A DNA stretch of 33,575 nt. It comes from an uncultured Bacteroidota bacterium (lineage in GTDB: Bacteria; Bacteroidota; Bacteroidia; AKYH767-A; JABDAW01). The stretch's first letter is position 1. The number at the start of each line of letters is the position of its first letter. Positions 14,159 through 23,500 of this stretch are shown here, one piece after another. The notes below the pieces were generated by a model. The model saw nothing but the letters and a program-made list of their open reading frames with translations. It searched no databases and had not been told where the DNA came from. The position numbers and the translations under genes are program-made. The stretch lies in NCBI GenBank assembly GCA_903844645.1, contig CAIMUP010000129.1, positions 1-33,575 of the forward strand. The letters are read 5' to 3'.

Positions 14159-16651
14159 ATGAAAAAGAATTTAACAATTATCGCAACAGTCCTCGTACTG
14201 TTTTTCTTCCCGAAGGTGATCTTCGGACAGGTTCCTGTCATTACAGTAGAGCCAATCAATCAATCGGTATGTGTAAATAGTGCTGTGAGCTTCACAGTAA
14301 CGGCAACCGGTGCAGGACTTACCTACCAATGGAGGAAAGGGACTGTGAACATAACCAATGGCGGCAACATTTCAGGTGCTGACTCGCCAACATTAATTGT
14401 TGATCCTATCGGGTTTCCTGATGTTTCATCAAACTATAATGTTGTGGTCTCTGGAACCTATTCTCCAAATGCAGTATCAGGGAATGTTACATTAACTGTA
14501 AATGCACATCCAAGTGTAACCATTGACAGTGGTCCGACATCCGTTTGTTCCGGTGATTCTACAACATTGGATGCAGGAATTCATTCTACTTATATCTGGA
14601 GCACTGGTGCCACAGATGAAACAATTAGTGTTACTGCAAGTGGGTTTTATGTGGTCACTGTTAGTAATGATGCTGGCTGCACGAATAGTGCCCATAAGAC
14701 AGTTTCAGTACATACTTCTCCTATGCCGAATATCTTTTCAAGCGGTCTTTCTAATCTTTGCACAGGCGGTACAGCTATCCTGAATGTTGGAGCTACTTTC
14801 GATGCGTATTCGTGGAGTAACGGGGAAACAAATCAAACCATAATTATCAACAACGGAGGTACTTATGTATGCACAGTAACCAATTCCAATGGCTGTACAG
14901 GTACCGCAAGCCAAGTTGCAACCTATACTTTATCTCCTTCAATTACCACCAATGTAGGAGCAACAATTTGTGCAGGACATTCAGTTATTATGGATGTCGG
15001 AACATTCACATCCTGCATTTGGAATACCAATGAAACAACGCAAGCTATTACTGTAAGCACAACAGGAACATATTCAGTAACGGTTACAAATAGTTATGGA
15101 TGTACCGGAACGACAGAACAATTAATCACAGTATATGCCTTGCCTACCCCTACTATAGTTGCGAGTGGTGCAACCACATTTTGCGTGGGCGGATCGGTAA
15201 CATTGGATGCAGGTACAGGATACTATTATTACACATGGAGCAATCCATCAACCACTCAAACCATCAGTGTTACTGGGACAGGAGACTATTCTGTAACTTG
15301 TACAAACGGCTTTGGCTGCACTGGTTCTGCGGCTTCTGCAACACATGTTACGGTAAACCCATTGCCGACAGTGGTCGTAACAGGTAATCTGAACTCATGT
15401 CCTGGTGGTAGTACAACGCTTACAGCAACTGGTTGTACAAACTTCTCTTGGTCTCCTGCAACAGGCTTGAATACGACGAGTGGGGCAACTGTAGTTTGTC
15501 ATCTTCCATCTTCCAGCCCCATAATATACACTGTCGTTGGAACGAATAATTGTGGTAGTTCGCCATTGCAAATTACTGCAACAACGGGATTACCTACATT
15601 CACCAATACCTTTACTAACTGTCATTGCAATGGGGATAGTTCTGCAAGCATCGCAATTAGCGGCATCGGCGGTTCTTCACCTTATTCTTATACGCTGACT
15701 AACACCCTGAATAATACAGTTACTCAATCATCGAACAGCACTGTACAAGGGTTAATTGCAACACGATATAGGGTTAATGTTGTTGATGTAGGAGGATGCG
15801 CGGCTGCTGTTGGATTCGTAACAATTACTCAACCCTCGGCATTAGCTTTTAGCTATTCTAAGACGAATGAAAGTTGCAACGGAACTACCAATGCTTCCAT
15901 AACATTAAGTGCCAACAGCGGCACGCCGGGTGTATCTCCAAATCCCCGTTACTACTATACTTCTAATGCTAATGCAAGTACTCCGACATTCATTGGGGGA
16001 GCATCGAATTCGAGTAGTTATACATTTTCCACAATGCAGATGGGAACTTATTATATTAGAATCAAGGATGCCAATGGTTGCCTGTCTGCCGTTACTAATA
16101 CTGTTAGTATTACTCAACCTGCCGCCCTTACTTATACTGCCGCGGTCGTGGCTTCGTCATGCAGTAGTAGTACCGGACAGATTATTCTTAATACTACCGG
16201 TGGTACGGGCAATTATAATTTCACTAAGAATGGCGGCAGTACATGGCAGTCGGCATATACTTTTACTAATTTATCTCCCGCCACATATCCCGTGAATGCC
16301 AAGGATGCCAATGGTTGCATGAGTACACTTCGCAATGTTACCGTTACATGCAGCGGCAATAGAATCAGTGATGGCGAGGCATCTGGTACTACCACATTCA
16401 ATGTATATCCGAACCCGGCACAGCATAAAGCGGTCATCGAGTTTCAAAACACAGATGCCAATGCCCACGTGGTAATTGAATTTTATAATATCACAGGCGA
16501 CAAGCTATCCACTTTATTTGATAGCGATGTCGAGCCAGGTGTACAATATCAGGCGGAAGTTAATTTGGAAAGCCTCCCATCTGGGATTTACTTCTATCGC
16601 GTTATTAGCGGTGAAAGTACCATTAACAAGAAGCTGATCGTTCTTAAATAA
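14159..16651 (+). CDS. Ig/SprB-repeat surface protein with T9SS type A sorting domain
   Basis: The 830-residue protein has a signal peptide of about 23 residues (FFFPKVIFGQ). Residues about 25-110 form an Ig-like unit (YQWRKGTVNI). Four units of about 70 residues follow with the pattern C-x-G-G-S-V-T-L-D-A-G, Y-x-W-S-N-G, then Y-x-V-T-V-T-N-x-x-G-C-T-G. Three SprB-like units cover about 478-730 (CNGTTNASITL; MGTYYIRIKDANGCLSAV; TITQP). The end, about 735-830, is a type A sorting domain (FNVYPNPAQ, LPSGIYFYRV, KKLIVLK). Paired Cys in each unit suggest disulfides. It is probably an adhesin or gliding-type surface filament component exported by the T9SS, driven by module C. Its signal peptide and Ig units resemble those of the 20567 protein, indicating a paralogous family. 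Confidence 0.88.
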   Translation: MKKNLTIIATVLVLFFFPKVIFGQVPVITVEPINQSVCVNSAVSFTVTATGAGLTYQWRKGTVNITNGGNISGADSPTLIVDPIGFPDVSSNYNVVVSGTYSPNAVSGNVTLTVNAHPSVTIDSGPTSVCSGDSTTLDAGIHSTYIWSTGATDETISVTASGFYVVTVSNDAGCTNSAHKTVSVHTSPMPNIFSSGLSNLCTGGTAILNVGATFDAYSWSNGETNQTIIINNGGTYVCTVTNSNGCTGTASQVATYTLSPSITTNVGATICAGHSVIMDVGTFTSCIWNTNETTQAITVSTTGTYSVTVTNSYGCTGTTEQLITVYALPTPTIVASGATTFCVGGSVTLDAGTGYYYYTWSNPSTTQTISVTGTGDYSVTCTNGFGCTGSAASATHVTVNPLPTVVVTGNLNSCPGGSTTLTATGCTNFSWSPATGLNTTSGATVVCHLPSSSPIIYTVVGTNNCGSSPLQITATTGLPTFTNTFTNCHCNGDSSASIAISGIGGSSPYSYTLTNTLNNTVTQSSNSTVQGLIATRYRVNVVDVGGCAAAVGFVTITQPSALAFSYSKTNESCNGTTNASITLSANSGTPGVSPNPRYYYTSNANASTPTFIGGASNSSSYTFSTMQMGTYYIRIKDANGCLSAVTNTVSITQPAALTYTAAVVASSCSSSTGQIILNTTGGTGNYNFTKNGGSTWQSAYTFTNLSPATYPVNAKDANGCMSTLRNVTVTCSGNRISDGEASGTTTFNVYPNPAQHKAVIEFQNTDANAHVVIEFYNITGDKLSTLFDSDVEPGVQYQAEVNLESLPSGIYFYRVISGESTINKKLIVLK

Positions 16652-16654
16652 TTG

Positions 16655-16709
16655 CATTGAATGATAGACCTGGCGGGCATTCCGGTATCGTCAGGGCTGT
16701 CATTCAATG
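16655..16709. other. long imperfect hairpin upstream of module D
   Basis: CATTGAATGATAG (16655-16667) pairs with CTGTCATTCAATG (16697-16709), continuing as CCTG/CAGG; about 18 of 21 positions pair, counting G-U. The right arm ends 27 bp before the operator at 16736, the same distance as the hairpins at 3673 and 13204. No T-run, so a terminator role for the preceding gene is possible but unproven. Confidence 0.6.
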
Positions 16710-16735
16710 GCAACGAATTAAAAATAGGAGGCGTG

Positions 16736-16796
16736 AATTATATAACTCTTTCCGATAATTATGTAACACATAAGGGGGATGGTGGTAGTAATTTTG
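16736..16796 (+). promoter_or_regulatory. regulated promoter module, copy D
   Basis: AATTATATAAC (16736-16746) and AATTATGTAAC (16757-16767) are 21 bp apart; TAATTTTG is at 16789-16796. Copies D and E share CTCTTTCCGATAATTATG almost exactly, so they are the most recent pair. Confidence 0.75.
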
Positions 16797-16868
16797 CACT
16801 CTTAAAATTTAGTAAAAACAAGCAATAGAAAGTTCTAAAATAATAATAATAATTTAAAATTTAAAGTA

Positions 16869-17126
16869 ATGGAAAACGTAGTAACAACAATGAAGAAGGA
16901 ACAGTCAAACGGCTCTTCCGAAGTGAATCCAAAGTGTGTGGACAATCACACAAGGGCAGCGAAGCATCATCAAGAGGCGGCAAAGTATCATCTTGAGGCG
17001 GCGAAGTTTCATGCTGCAGGGGAGTGTGAGAAGGCTTGCGAAGCCACCGTGAAGGCGCGGGGACATTCTTGCATCGCTCACGAAGCCGAGCAAGAAGTGG
17101 TTAAACAACATGCTTTAATCAGCTAA
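16869..17126 (+). CDS. small His/Ala-rich helical protein
   Basis: The 85-residue protein is hydrophilic with no signal peptide. Residues 28-52 carry three near-perfect heptads of the form AAKHH-x-E / AAKYH-x-E / AAKFH-A-A, then ECEKACEATVKARGHSCIAHEAEQE. The heptads place His on one helix face, so metal binding or a helical bundle is possible. There are four Cys. Similar AA-x-HH-x-x-AA repeats occur in uncharacterised small bacterial proteins. It is transcribed from module D. A hairpin follows at 17139. The protein looks cytoplasmic, unlike the other module targets. Confidence 0.75.
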   Translation: MENVVTTMKKEQSNGSSEVNPKCVDNHTRAAKHHQEAAKYHLEAAKFHAAGECEKACEATVKARGHSCIAHEAEQEVVKQHALIS

Positions 17127-17138
17127 ACTTTGAAGGAA

Positions 17139-17171
17139 GGACTCTGGAGGTTTTTGGTTCCTTCAGAGTCC
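17139..17171 (+). terminator. hairpin after the His/Ala-rich gene
   Basis: GGACTCTGGAGG (17139-17150) and CCTTCAGAGTCC (17160-17171) pair at 11 of 12 positions around TTTTTGGTT. It starts 13 bp after the stop. Likely a terminator or processing site despite lacking a T-run. Confidence 0.6.
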
Positions 17172-17188
17172 GGAATTCATTAAAATTA

Positions 17189-17377
17189 ATGACTATGAGA
17201 AAGAGAAGAATTGTCGAGAAGACGAACAAAGAAAAAATGGTTGTATTCGGAAGTATGATACTTGAAATTATAGCTCCTTTCCTTAACAGGGGCGCGGACG
17301 TGCTTCACAAAATTAACCATAGCACTAAACGTAGGTTCAGCAGCAACCATCATACCGATATTTCGCAGCATAATTAA
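17189..17377 (+). CDS. 62-residue basic protein, uncertain
   Basis: The frame starts MTMRKRRIVEKTNKEK (a second ATG at 17195 would also serve), with a short hydrophobic stretch MVVFGSMILEIIAPFL and a His/Ser/Lys-rich tail. It lies between a hairpin and a small membrane-peptide gene on the same strand. No family is recognised, and the codon content gives limited support, so it may be spurious. Confidence 0.35.
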   Translation: MTMRKRRIVEKTNKEKMVVFGSMILEIIAPFLNRGADVLHKINHSTKRRFSSNHHTDISQHN

Positions 17378-17411
17378 AACGACTGCAACAACAATTTTTA
17401 ATAAATATATC

Positions 17412-17534
17412 ATGAACGAAAACGATACACCAGAAGGGTTCTTGAATCGGATGAGAGTAGATGTGTTAGTCGGCATTCTGCTCACTTTTATGACCGTACT
17501 TTACTTCGTCGGGAGGTTATTATTTATAGATTGA
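17412..17534 (+). CDS. 40-residue single-pass membrane peptide
   Basis: ATG at 17412, TGA at 17532-17534. A polar N-terminus (MNENDTPEGFLNRMR) precedes one hydrophobic helix (VDVLVGILLTFMTVLYFVG, residues 16-34). It is the same length as the peptide at 10455 but with no clear sequence identity. It lies after the His/Ala-rich gene and ahead of module E, and could belong to the module D transcript. Confidence 0.5.
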   Translation: MNENDTPEGFLNRMRVDVLVGILLTFMTVLYFVGRLLFID

Positions 17535-17575
17535 TCAAGATGATAAGTGTTGATAACATGAATCTGAAAGTTGTA

Positions 17576-17636
17576 AATTATACAACTCTTTCCGATAATT
17601 ATGTAACACCTATCGGGGATGATGGTGGTAATTTTG
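17576..17636 (+). promoter_or_regulatory. regulated promoter module, copy E
   Basis: AATTATACAAC (17576-17586) and AATTATGTAAC (17597-17607) are 21 bp apart; TAATTTTG is at 17629-17636, followed by CAGCC. The geometry equals the other copies. It drives the three-gene run at 17732-19900. Confidence 0.75.
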
Positions 17637-17731
17637 CAGCCTGAAAAGAGAGACATATTTGTCGGACAAGAAAAGGGAAATTGAAAACAATAAAAGAAAT
17701 AATAAATAATAAAAATAAGTACAATAAAAAA

Positions 17732-18508
17732 ATGAAAAATTTGAATCACATAATAGTTAGTCTATTGTTAGTTGGCGGGTCTTTAGGGATGAATGCACAG
17801 ACCATTAAGGTCGAAAAGACTGTTATCAGTCATGAAAACAAACTGCGCCCATGCCTCGCAACAAATGTCGAGGTATCGCCAAAGGAACTCAAGAAGGATT
17901 GGGTTAATTTCCTTAATAAAAATTATGCCGTTAAGTTGCAAGGTGTAGGTATCTTTACGGACGACGATCTCCTCAAGATAGAAGATGTTACGGCGGTTTC
18001 GATCTCTGATAAACGCTTCAATCTTTATACCAATATCACTAAAACTCCAGAGGGTTCTTCGATGAAAGTTTTTGCTTCGCATGGCTACGATGATTACATA
18101 GGGGACGAAACGTATCCGAAGGAGTATGACCAACTGAACTCGATAGTGAACAAATTTCTTTTAGAGGAGTTGAATCATTTCTATTCCAATAAAAATGGTA
18201 AAATGACGAGCGACCTGAAGGACATGAATAATAAAAGAATTGCCGAACGCAAATCCATAGAGAATAACAAGAGCAAAATATATGATGTGAACAAGGAAAT
18301 CGCCATCCTTAATGTGCCGCAGGATCAAACGAATGCCAAAGATATTAAGGACAACCAGAAGCTGAATAAATTGAATGCGAAGAAAACTGCGCTGGAGAAT
18401 GAAAATCTACATTCTGAATTAACCATAAAAAGTTTGGATGACAGTATTGTTACATTACAGGCGAGCCTCGATGACTTGAAGGCGAAACATAAGGATATGC
18501 TTAATTAA
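17732..18508 (+). CDS. secreted protein with C-terminal coiled coil, unknown function
   Basis: The 258-residue protein has a signal peptide of 23 residues (LLVGGSLGMNAQ). Residues 24-150 are a mixed domain (LRPCLATNVEVSPKELKKDWVNFLNKNY; VFASHGYDDYIGDE). Residues about 160-258 are a long charged coiled coil (DLKDMNNKRIAERKSIENNK; LNKLNAKKTALENENLH). The layout recalls a recurrent uncharacterised Bacteroidota family of secreted proteins in which a small domain precedes a lysine/glutamate-rich coiled coil. The open frame begins at 17681, but 17732 gives the signal peptide and is preferred. It is first in a run with a heptad-repeat gene 22 bp later and a helical protein. Confidence 0.75.
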   Translation: MKNLNHIIVSLLLVGGSLGMNAQTIKVEKTVISHENKLRPCLATNVEVSPKELKKDWVNFLNKNYAVKLQGVGIFTDDDLLKIEDVTAVSISDKRFNLYTNITKTPEGSSMKVFASHGYDDYIGDETYPKEYDQLNSIVNKFLLEELNHFYSNKNGKMTSDLKDMNNKRIAERKSIENNKSKIYDVNKEIAILNVPQDQTNAKDIKDNQKLNKLNAKKTALENENLHSELTIKSLDDSIVTLQASLDDLKAKHKDMLN

Positions 18509-18530
18509 TTCATTGGCAAGGAAAATAAAG

Positions 18531-18938
18531 ATGATGAAAAAAGCAACATCCCAATTAGCATTCAGCGTGATGACCGTAATTTATGTCATTGTCCAAGCCG
18601 GCATTTATGTAAAGAAAGAGCTTGCTAAAGCTACAAACTTCGATAGTTACAGAAAAATAGTTATTTCTACCGTTGCCGACTTCGGCTACAGGCTGAATAA
18701 CATTATTTATAGCGTTGTCGACTTCGGCTACAGGTTAAATAACGTTATTTATAGCGTTGCCGAATTCGACAACGGGATAAATAAGCTTATTTCCACTTTC
18801 AGGAAGTTCGACAACGCGATAAATAACCTTATTTCCACTTTCAGGAAGTTGGGGAACGCTCTAAATAATCTTATTTACTGCGTTGTCGAACTTCCTGGGA
18901 AATCATTCAAAAATATTTTTATCATAAATAACAACTAA
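18531..18938 (+). CDS. heptad-repeat membrane-associated protein
   Basis: The 135-residue protein has a hydrophobic N-terminus (SQLAFSVMTVIYVIVQAGIYV, possibly a membrane anchor), then from about residue 48 eleven 7-residue units of the type V-V-D-F-G-Y-R / L-N-N-I-I-Y-S and F-R-K-F-D-N-A / I-N-N-L-I-S-T. The heptads are encoded by a 42-bp (two times 21) tandem array. The frame can start at TTG 18513, but ATG 18531 is preferred. It follows the secreted coiled-coil gene by 22 bp and precedes the 18950 gene by 11 bp: an operon. It parallels the pair at 7429/7917. No known family. The end of the frame (KSFKNIFIINNN) is outside the array. Confidence 0.6.
   Translation: MMKKATSQLAFSVMTVIYVIVQAGIYVKKELAKATNFDSYRKIVISTVADFGYRLNNIIYSVVDFGYRLNNVIYSVAEFDNGINKLISTFRKFDNAINNLISTFRKLGNALNNLIYCVVELPGKSFKNIFIINNN
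18672..18881. repeat. 42-bp tandem array, five units (21-bp half-units)
   Basis: Units start at 18672, 18714, 18756, 18798 and 18840, each 42 bp with two heptad-coding halves. Units 1 and 2 (CGACTTCGGCTACAGG) and units 4 and 5 (TTCAGGAAGTT) are most alike pairwise. Confidence 0.92.
18800..18897. repeat. 17-bp perfect inverted repeat at the array end
   Basis: CAGGAAGTTCGACAACG at 18800-18816 is the exact reverse complement of 18881-18897. The arms are 64 bp apart and lie inside the heptad-coding region, so one arm is read in each orientation within the same gene. Confidence 0.9.
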
Positions 18939-18949
18939 TTATCAATACA

Positions 18950-19900
18950 ATGGCTGAAAGATTATGGCACTATCTTATTAATTCAATACTTGTAGCAACG
19001 TTAGGCTCTTATCGAGCTATGCGGGTAATTGGAAATTTTACTGTGAATGCATTGAACGTTACGGGGAATACTTTTTTACTTGCGCTTCGTGCCCGCCTGT
19101 TGCCCTTTGTAACTGATTATAATTCTAAATACACCATCTGGCTTAATTCTTTGGGCACGGAAGAAAGTTCGGTTAATTCGGTATATGTGTTTTTTCAATT
19201 ATTGAGAAGTACCTATATAAGGGATTGGGATATTGCGATTCAATCGGTTTATAATATCAAAACTGCAATGTACAAATTGCTAATGCCAGACCGAAGGACT
19301 CCATACCAAACGGGAAGCGAGGAAGATAAACTCGGTTTTTTACAGGCATTGAGCCTGGGTCTTGTCGGTGTTGCAGGATTGGCTGCAGTCAAGACTGATG
19401 TGGATGCTAAAATTGTTATCATTCAAGGCTTTATGAATGCCCGTACCACTAATAAAGCAGGCTCACGTACTGCCTCTGATAATGTTGAAGAAGCAAGGGT
19501 AGCTTTGGCTGAGGAGATGTATGGAATATTAGGTCAATTGATGGATCACAACAGAGCGACACCAGAAGCAACAGGTAATTATTTTGATGTATCGGCTATC
19601 CGTAATCTGGAACAAACCCTTTGGAGAAGAGCAATCAAGATCGCGAAAACGATTGCTCTATTTACGCGTACCTTAGTGCCTACCGACCAACTGCGATTAG
19701 TGAATTTAGGGCTTACCACCCTGCGGTTTGCCTTTGTAGCAACCAAAGGAGGCGTTATCGGAATCATCTTTGTTGACGTATTACCGTTGCAAGGAGTAAC
19801 CGTTAACCGGAGCGCACTGGGAGCCATCTCTTCACGATTTTTTGCTGTAGAAAATTTGTCCACCACCGCCCCAGGTAAATTTATGGTGGTGTTGATATAA
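18950..19900 (+). CDS. uncharacterised helix-rich protein
   Basis: The 316-residue protein is not a recognised family. It looks mostly helical with moderately hydrophobic stretches (INSILVATLGSYRAMRV; LSLGLVGVAGLAAV) and amphipathic helices (VEEARVALAEEMYGILGQLMDHN). Residues 205-290 turn beta-like (LRLVNLGLTTLRFAFV; IGIIFVDVLPLQG). No signal peptide is convincing. Its start is 11 bp after the heptad-repeat gene, and the operon promoter is module E. In position and general character it resembles the 7917 and 29060 proteins, which also neighbour 21-bp arrays. Confidence 0.7.
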   Translation: MAERLWHYLINSILVATLGSYRAMRVIGNFTVNALNVTGNTFLLALRARLLPFVTDYNSKYTIWLNSLGTEESSVNSVYVFFQLLRSTYIRDWDIAIQSVYNIKTAMYKLLMPDRRTPYQTGSEEDKLGFLQALSLGLVGVAGLAAVKTDVDAKIVIIQGFMNARTTNKAGSRTASDNVEEARVALAEEMYGILGQLMDHNRATPEATGNYFDVSAIRNLEQTLWRRAIKIAKTIALFTRTLVPTDQLRLVNLGLTTLRFAFVATKGGVIGIIFVDVLPLQGVTVNRSALGAISSRFFAVENLSTTAPGKFMVVLI

Positions 19901-19947
19901 GGAGATCGGTTTAAAGAACATTAAGTCAATACCATTTCGAATCACTA

Positions 19948-20139
19948 ATGAATAAAATAAGAATAATTTATAAGATTCTGTTTGGAGGAGTCATTACCGG
20001 TTTGTCAGATTGGCTAAACGGCATCAGGGACATGGGACTTTCCCAATCTTCTTTCCATGACCAACGAATAGGTACACGAGCCTGTACACCGTTTTTCGGG
20101 TTTAAGAATGACTGCCGCCAAACGGAGTTTCAAAATTAG
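19948..20139 (+). CDS. 63-residue hypothetical protein, doubtful
   Basis: The frame starts MNKIRIIYKILFGGVITGL and ends with Arg/Asp/Gln-rich residues lacking structure. It lies on the same strand 47 bp after the helical gene. No family or motif is recognised, and composition gives little support. It may be noncoding. Confidence 0.25.
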   Translation: MNKIRIIYKILFGGVITGLSDWLNGIRDMGLSQSSFHDQRIGTRACTPFFGFKNDCRQTEFQN

Positions 20140-20230
20140 TGGGAACCCTGTTAGGGAATAAGAATCGGTTAGCATAACAATGGAGAAATTAGATAGAGAT
20201 AATATGAATCATAATAAAATAAATAGTACC

Positions 20231-20428
20231 ATGAAAAGAATAAGAAACATAACGGCTGCTTTGTTTATAACGACACTTGTAGTAAGTATTCAATCCTGCC
20301 ATATTGGAGTAGGGATAGGTATCGGCTCCGCAAAAGATAAGAAATCAGCCCAGGAAAAGGAAGGGCTTGCCAAGAAAACGAATGACACAGATACCACCCG
20401 AACAAGCGGACCATCTATAGTGAAGTAA
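20231..20428 (+). CDS. small lipoprotein
   Basis: The 65-residue protein has a lipoprotein signal peptide with lipobox SIQSC (Cys at residue 23), then a Gly-rich HIGVGIGIGSAK segment and a hydrophilic Lys/Asp/Thr tail. The open frame reaches 20180, but that start puts 17 polar residues before the signal, so ATG 20231 is preferred. Probably anchored in the periplasm or outer membrane. It is 138 bp ahead of the ice-binding adhesin gene. No known function. Confidence 0.6.
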   Translation: MKRIRNITAALFITTLVVSIQSCHIGVGIGIGSAKDKKSAQEKEGLAKKTNDTDTTRTSGPSIVK

Positions 20429-20566
20429 TTGCCCCAACCTCTGACTGGGAGCGGGAAAACTATTGGTGCGATTTGATAAAAGTGGAGTCCAGAACCCACT
20501 AAAATAAACGGATAGAGACAGAACCGCTTTAGGAAACATAATTAAACAAATAAATAATTTAAGAAA

Positions 20567-23500
20567 ATGAAAAATTTAATACTAAAAGCTCTAATTTTAA
20601 CAACAGTCCTTGCACTGTTATTCATCCCGAAGGTCAATTTCGGACAGGCACCAAACCTTGGTACGACTGTAAATTATGCTATGTTCACTTCTATCGGAGC
20701 GGTAGGTAACACGGGCAGTTCAATGCTCACCGGCAATGTTGGGACTAATAACGGTTCTTTCACTGGCTTCGGAAATGTGAATGGCAGGATGGAAAACAGT
20801 AATGGCTCAACTGCACAAGCATCAGCAGATTTGCTCGCTGCATACAATCAGTTAAATGGGACAGTTCCCAACTTCTTCATCGCACCACTTTTGGGTAATG
20901 GGGACACGCTGATTACAGGCGTTTATTCTATTACAGGTGCAACGGTAATGAACTTGAATCTCATTCTGGATGCACAAGGCGATCCGAATGCTATCTTTAT
21001 ATTTCAAATATCAGGACCACTTTCTACCAATGCTAATTCTAAAGTAATTTTACTTAATGGGGCGATGGCGTGTAATGTTTATTGGAAGATAGAAGGCTTA
21101 GTAAGCATGGGTCCGAATACGAATATGAAAGGAACTGTTGTCGTCAACAATGCGGCAATTGAGATGAATGCCGGAGATACCCTCGAAGGCAGGGTATTAT
21201 CTACCACAGGAGCAATTACTATTGATGGCACGATGATCTATACTCCCATTGGCTGCTTCAGTCTGCATTTAACAGGTCCAGCAATTCCGGCACTTAACTC
21301 CACAGCATGTTATACTATCTTCTCATCTGACGGACCCGTTACGAATGTAGGAGTAACGCATATCACTGGCGACATAGGAACGAATGTAGGACTTACGACT
21401 GGTTACGATTCTCTGGTTGTTATCGGAACTATTCATCCGATTCCAGATGGATCTACCGCAGCAGTCGCAGCCGATCTGCTTAATCTATATAATAATATGA
21501 ACCTGATACAAGCAGATATAGAGTTGCTGTATCCGGCACAGTTCGGGATGAATTTGGTACTTACACCGCATACTTATATTATGAATACAGGGGTAACATT
21601 TACCGATTCAGTGTTTCTTAATGCGCAAGGCGATATGAATGCTGTGTTTGTTATACAGATATTGGGAGCACTCTCTACAAGTACCTTTTCGGAGGTTATC
21701 TTAGTTAATGGAACACAAGCAAAGAATGTCTTTTGGGTAATCAATGGTGCTGTTGACATCAACGATTATTCTATCTTCAATGGAACAATTATCTGTAACA
21801 ACGGAGCTATCAATATCAGGACAGGAGTGGTTCTGAATGGCAGAGCAATGACCACTACAGGTACAATTAATACTGCTGCCATAACTGATATTATGCCTCC
21901 GGGATGTATCGTTGCTACACCATGTTCAATTCGTCCTGAAATTATTGCAAGTGGTCCAACAACTTTTTGTAATGGTGGTTCTGTTACTTTAAGCACAGAT
22001 GTATTTGATGCCTATCAATGGAATACTGGTGCGACGACAGATTCGATACTTGTTACTGCAGGTGGAACATACATCGTTACTGTTGTCTATAATAATGGAT
22101 GTATCGGCACAGATACTATAGATGTTGTTGTAAATACCAATCCTATTCCTGCGATTACTGGTATAACTACTGCCTGTGCAGGATCTTGTGTAACTTTAAC
22201 TGCAGGTACTTGGATGACATACTTATGGACTAATAGCGACAGTACTTCAATAACTTCCATCTGCTCGACTGGTAATAATTGCGTAACGGTTACTGATACT
22301 AATGGTTGCATAGGTTCTGTTTGTGTTGATGTAACAATTTATGATAACCCAATACCAATTATCACTGGTATTACATCAGCCTGTTCAGGTTCTTGTGTAA
22401 CATTAGATGCTGGTAGTTGGGCAACTTATATGTGGACAAATGGCGATATGACTCCAATAACTTCTGTTTGTTCAACTGGTAACAATTGTGTTACTGTCAC
22501 TGATGCTAATGGTTGCATTGGAACGACTTGTATTACTGTTACTATCAATACTAATCCTGCACCAACCATCACTGCAAACGGTCCAACTACTTTCTGTAAT
22601 GGTGATTCTGTTGGTTTGGATGCAGGTGCATATACTTCTTTCTTATGGAATACCGGTTCAACAGATGAGATAACTACTGCTTATGGTTCACAACCTTATT
22701 GCGTTACTGTTACAGATACAAATGGTTGTATAGGGTCTGATTGCATCTTCATTACTGTTGATGCCATACCTACGGCAACTATCAGTGGTCCTTCAACTAT
22801 CTGTAATGGTAGTTCCGCAACCCTGAATGCGGGAGGTGGGACTTCTTATTTATGGAGTTCGGGAGAAACAACACAAGGTATTTCTACCACAACATCAGGT
22901 ACATATTGTGTAACCGTTTCGAGCGGCTTTGGATGCACTGCTGCAACTTGTCAATTGCTTACTGTACTTGCACCAGTTGTTCCTGTTATAACTTCTAATA
23001 GCTCCACAACCTTTTGCCAAGGGGATTCTGTTACATTGGATGCAGGAGTTTACGCGTCATATTTATGGAGCAATGGTTCTACAATGGAATCAATTGCCGT
23101 TATGACAAGCAATACCTATTCCGTAACTGTTACTGATGTAAATGGTTGCATGGGTTCAGCAGTTCAATTGGTAACTGTTAGTGCAAATGCAATCCCTACT
23201 ATTCTAACTAATGGACCCACGATGTTCTGTCAAGGTGGTTCTGTAACATTAGATGCGGGAGCTTTCGCATCCTATATTTGGAGCAATGGTTCGACGATGG
23301 AATCTATTAACGCAATGTCATCTGCCACTTATACCGTAACTGTTACAAATGCCCAAGGTTGTACAGGCACAGCATCACAAATGGTTACTGTCGTACCTCC
23401 AATTACAGGTCTCGCAATAACCGGTCCTGCTTCTGCATGTGCTGGAGGAAGTGTGACACTGACAACTGGTGCTTATAGTTCCTACTTATGGAGCAACGGA

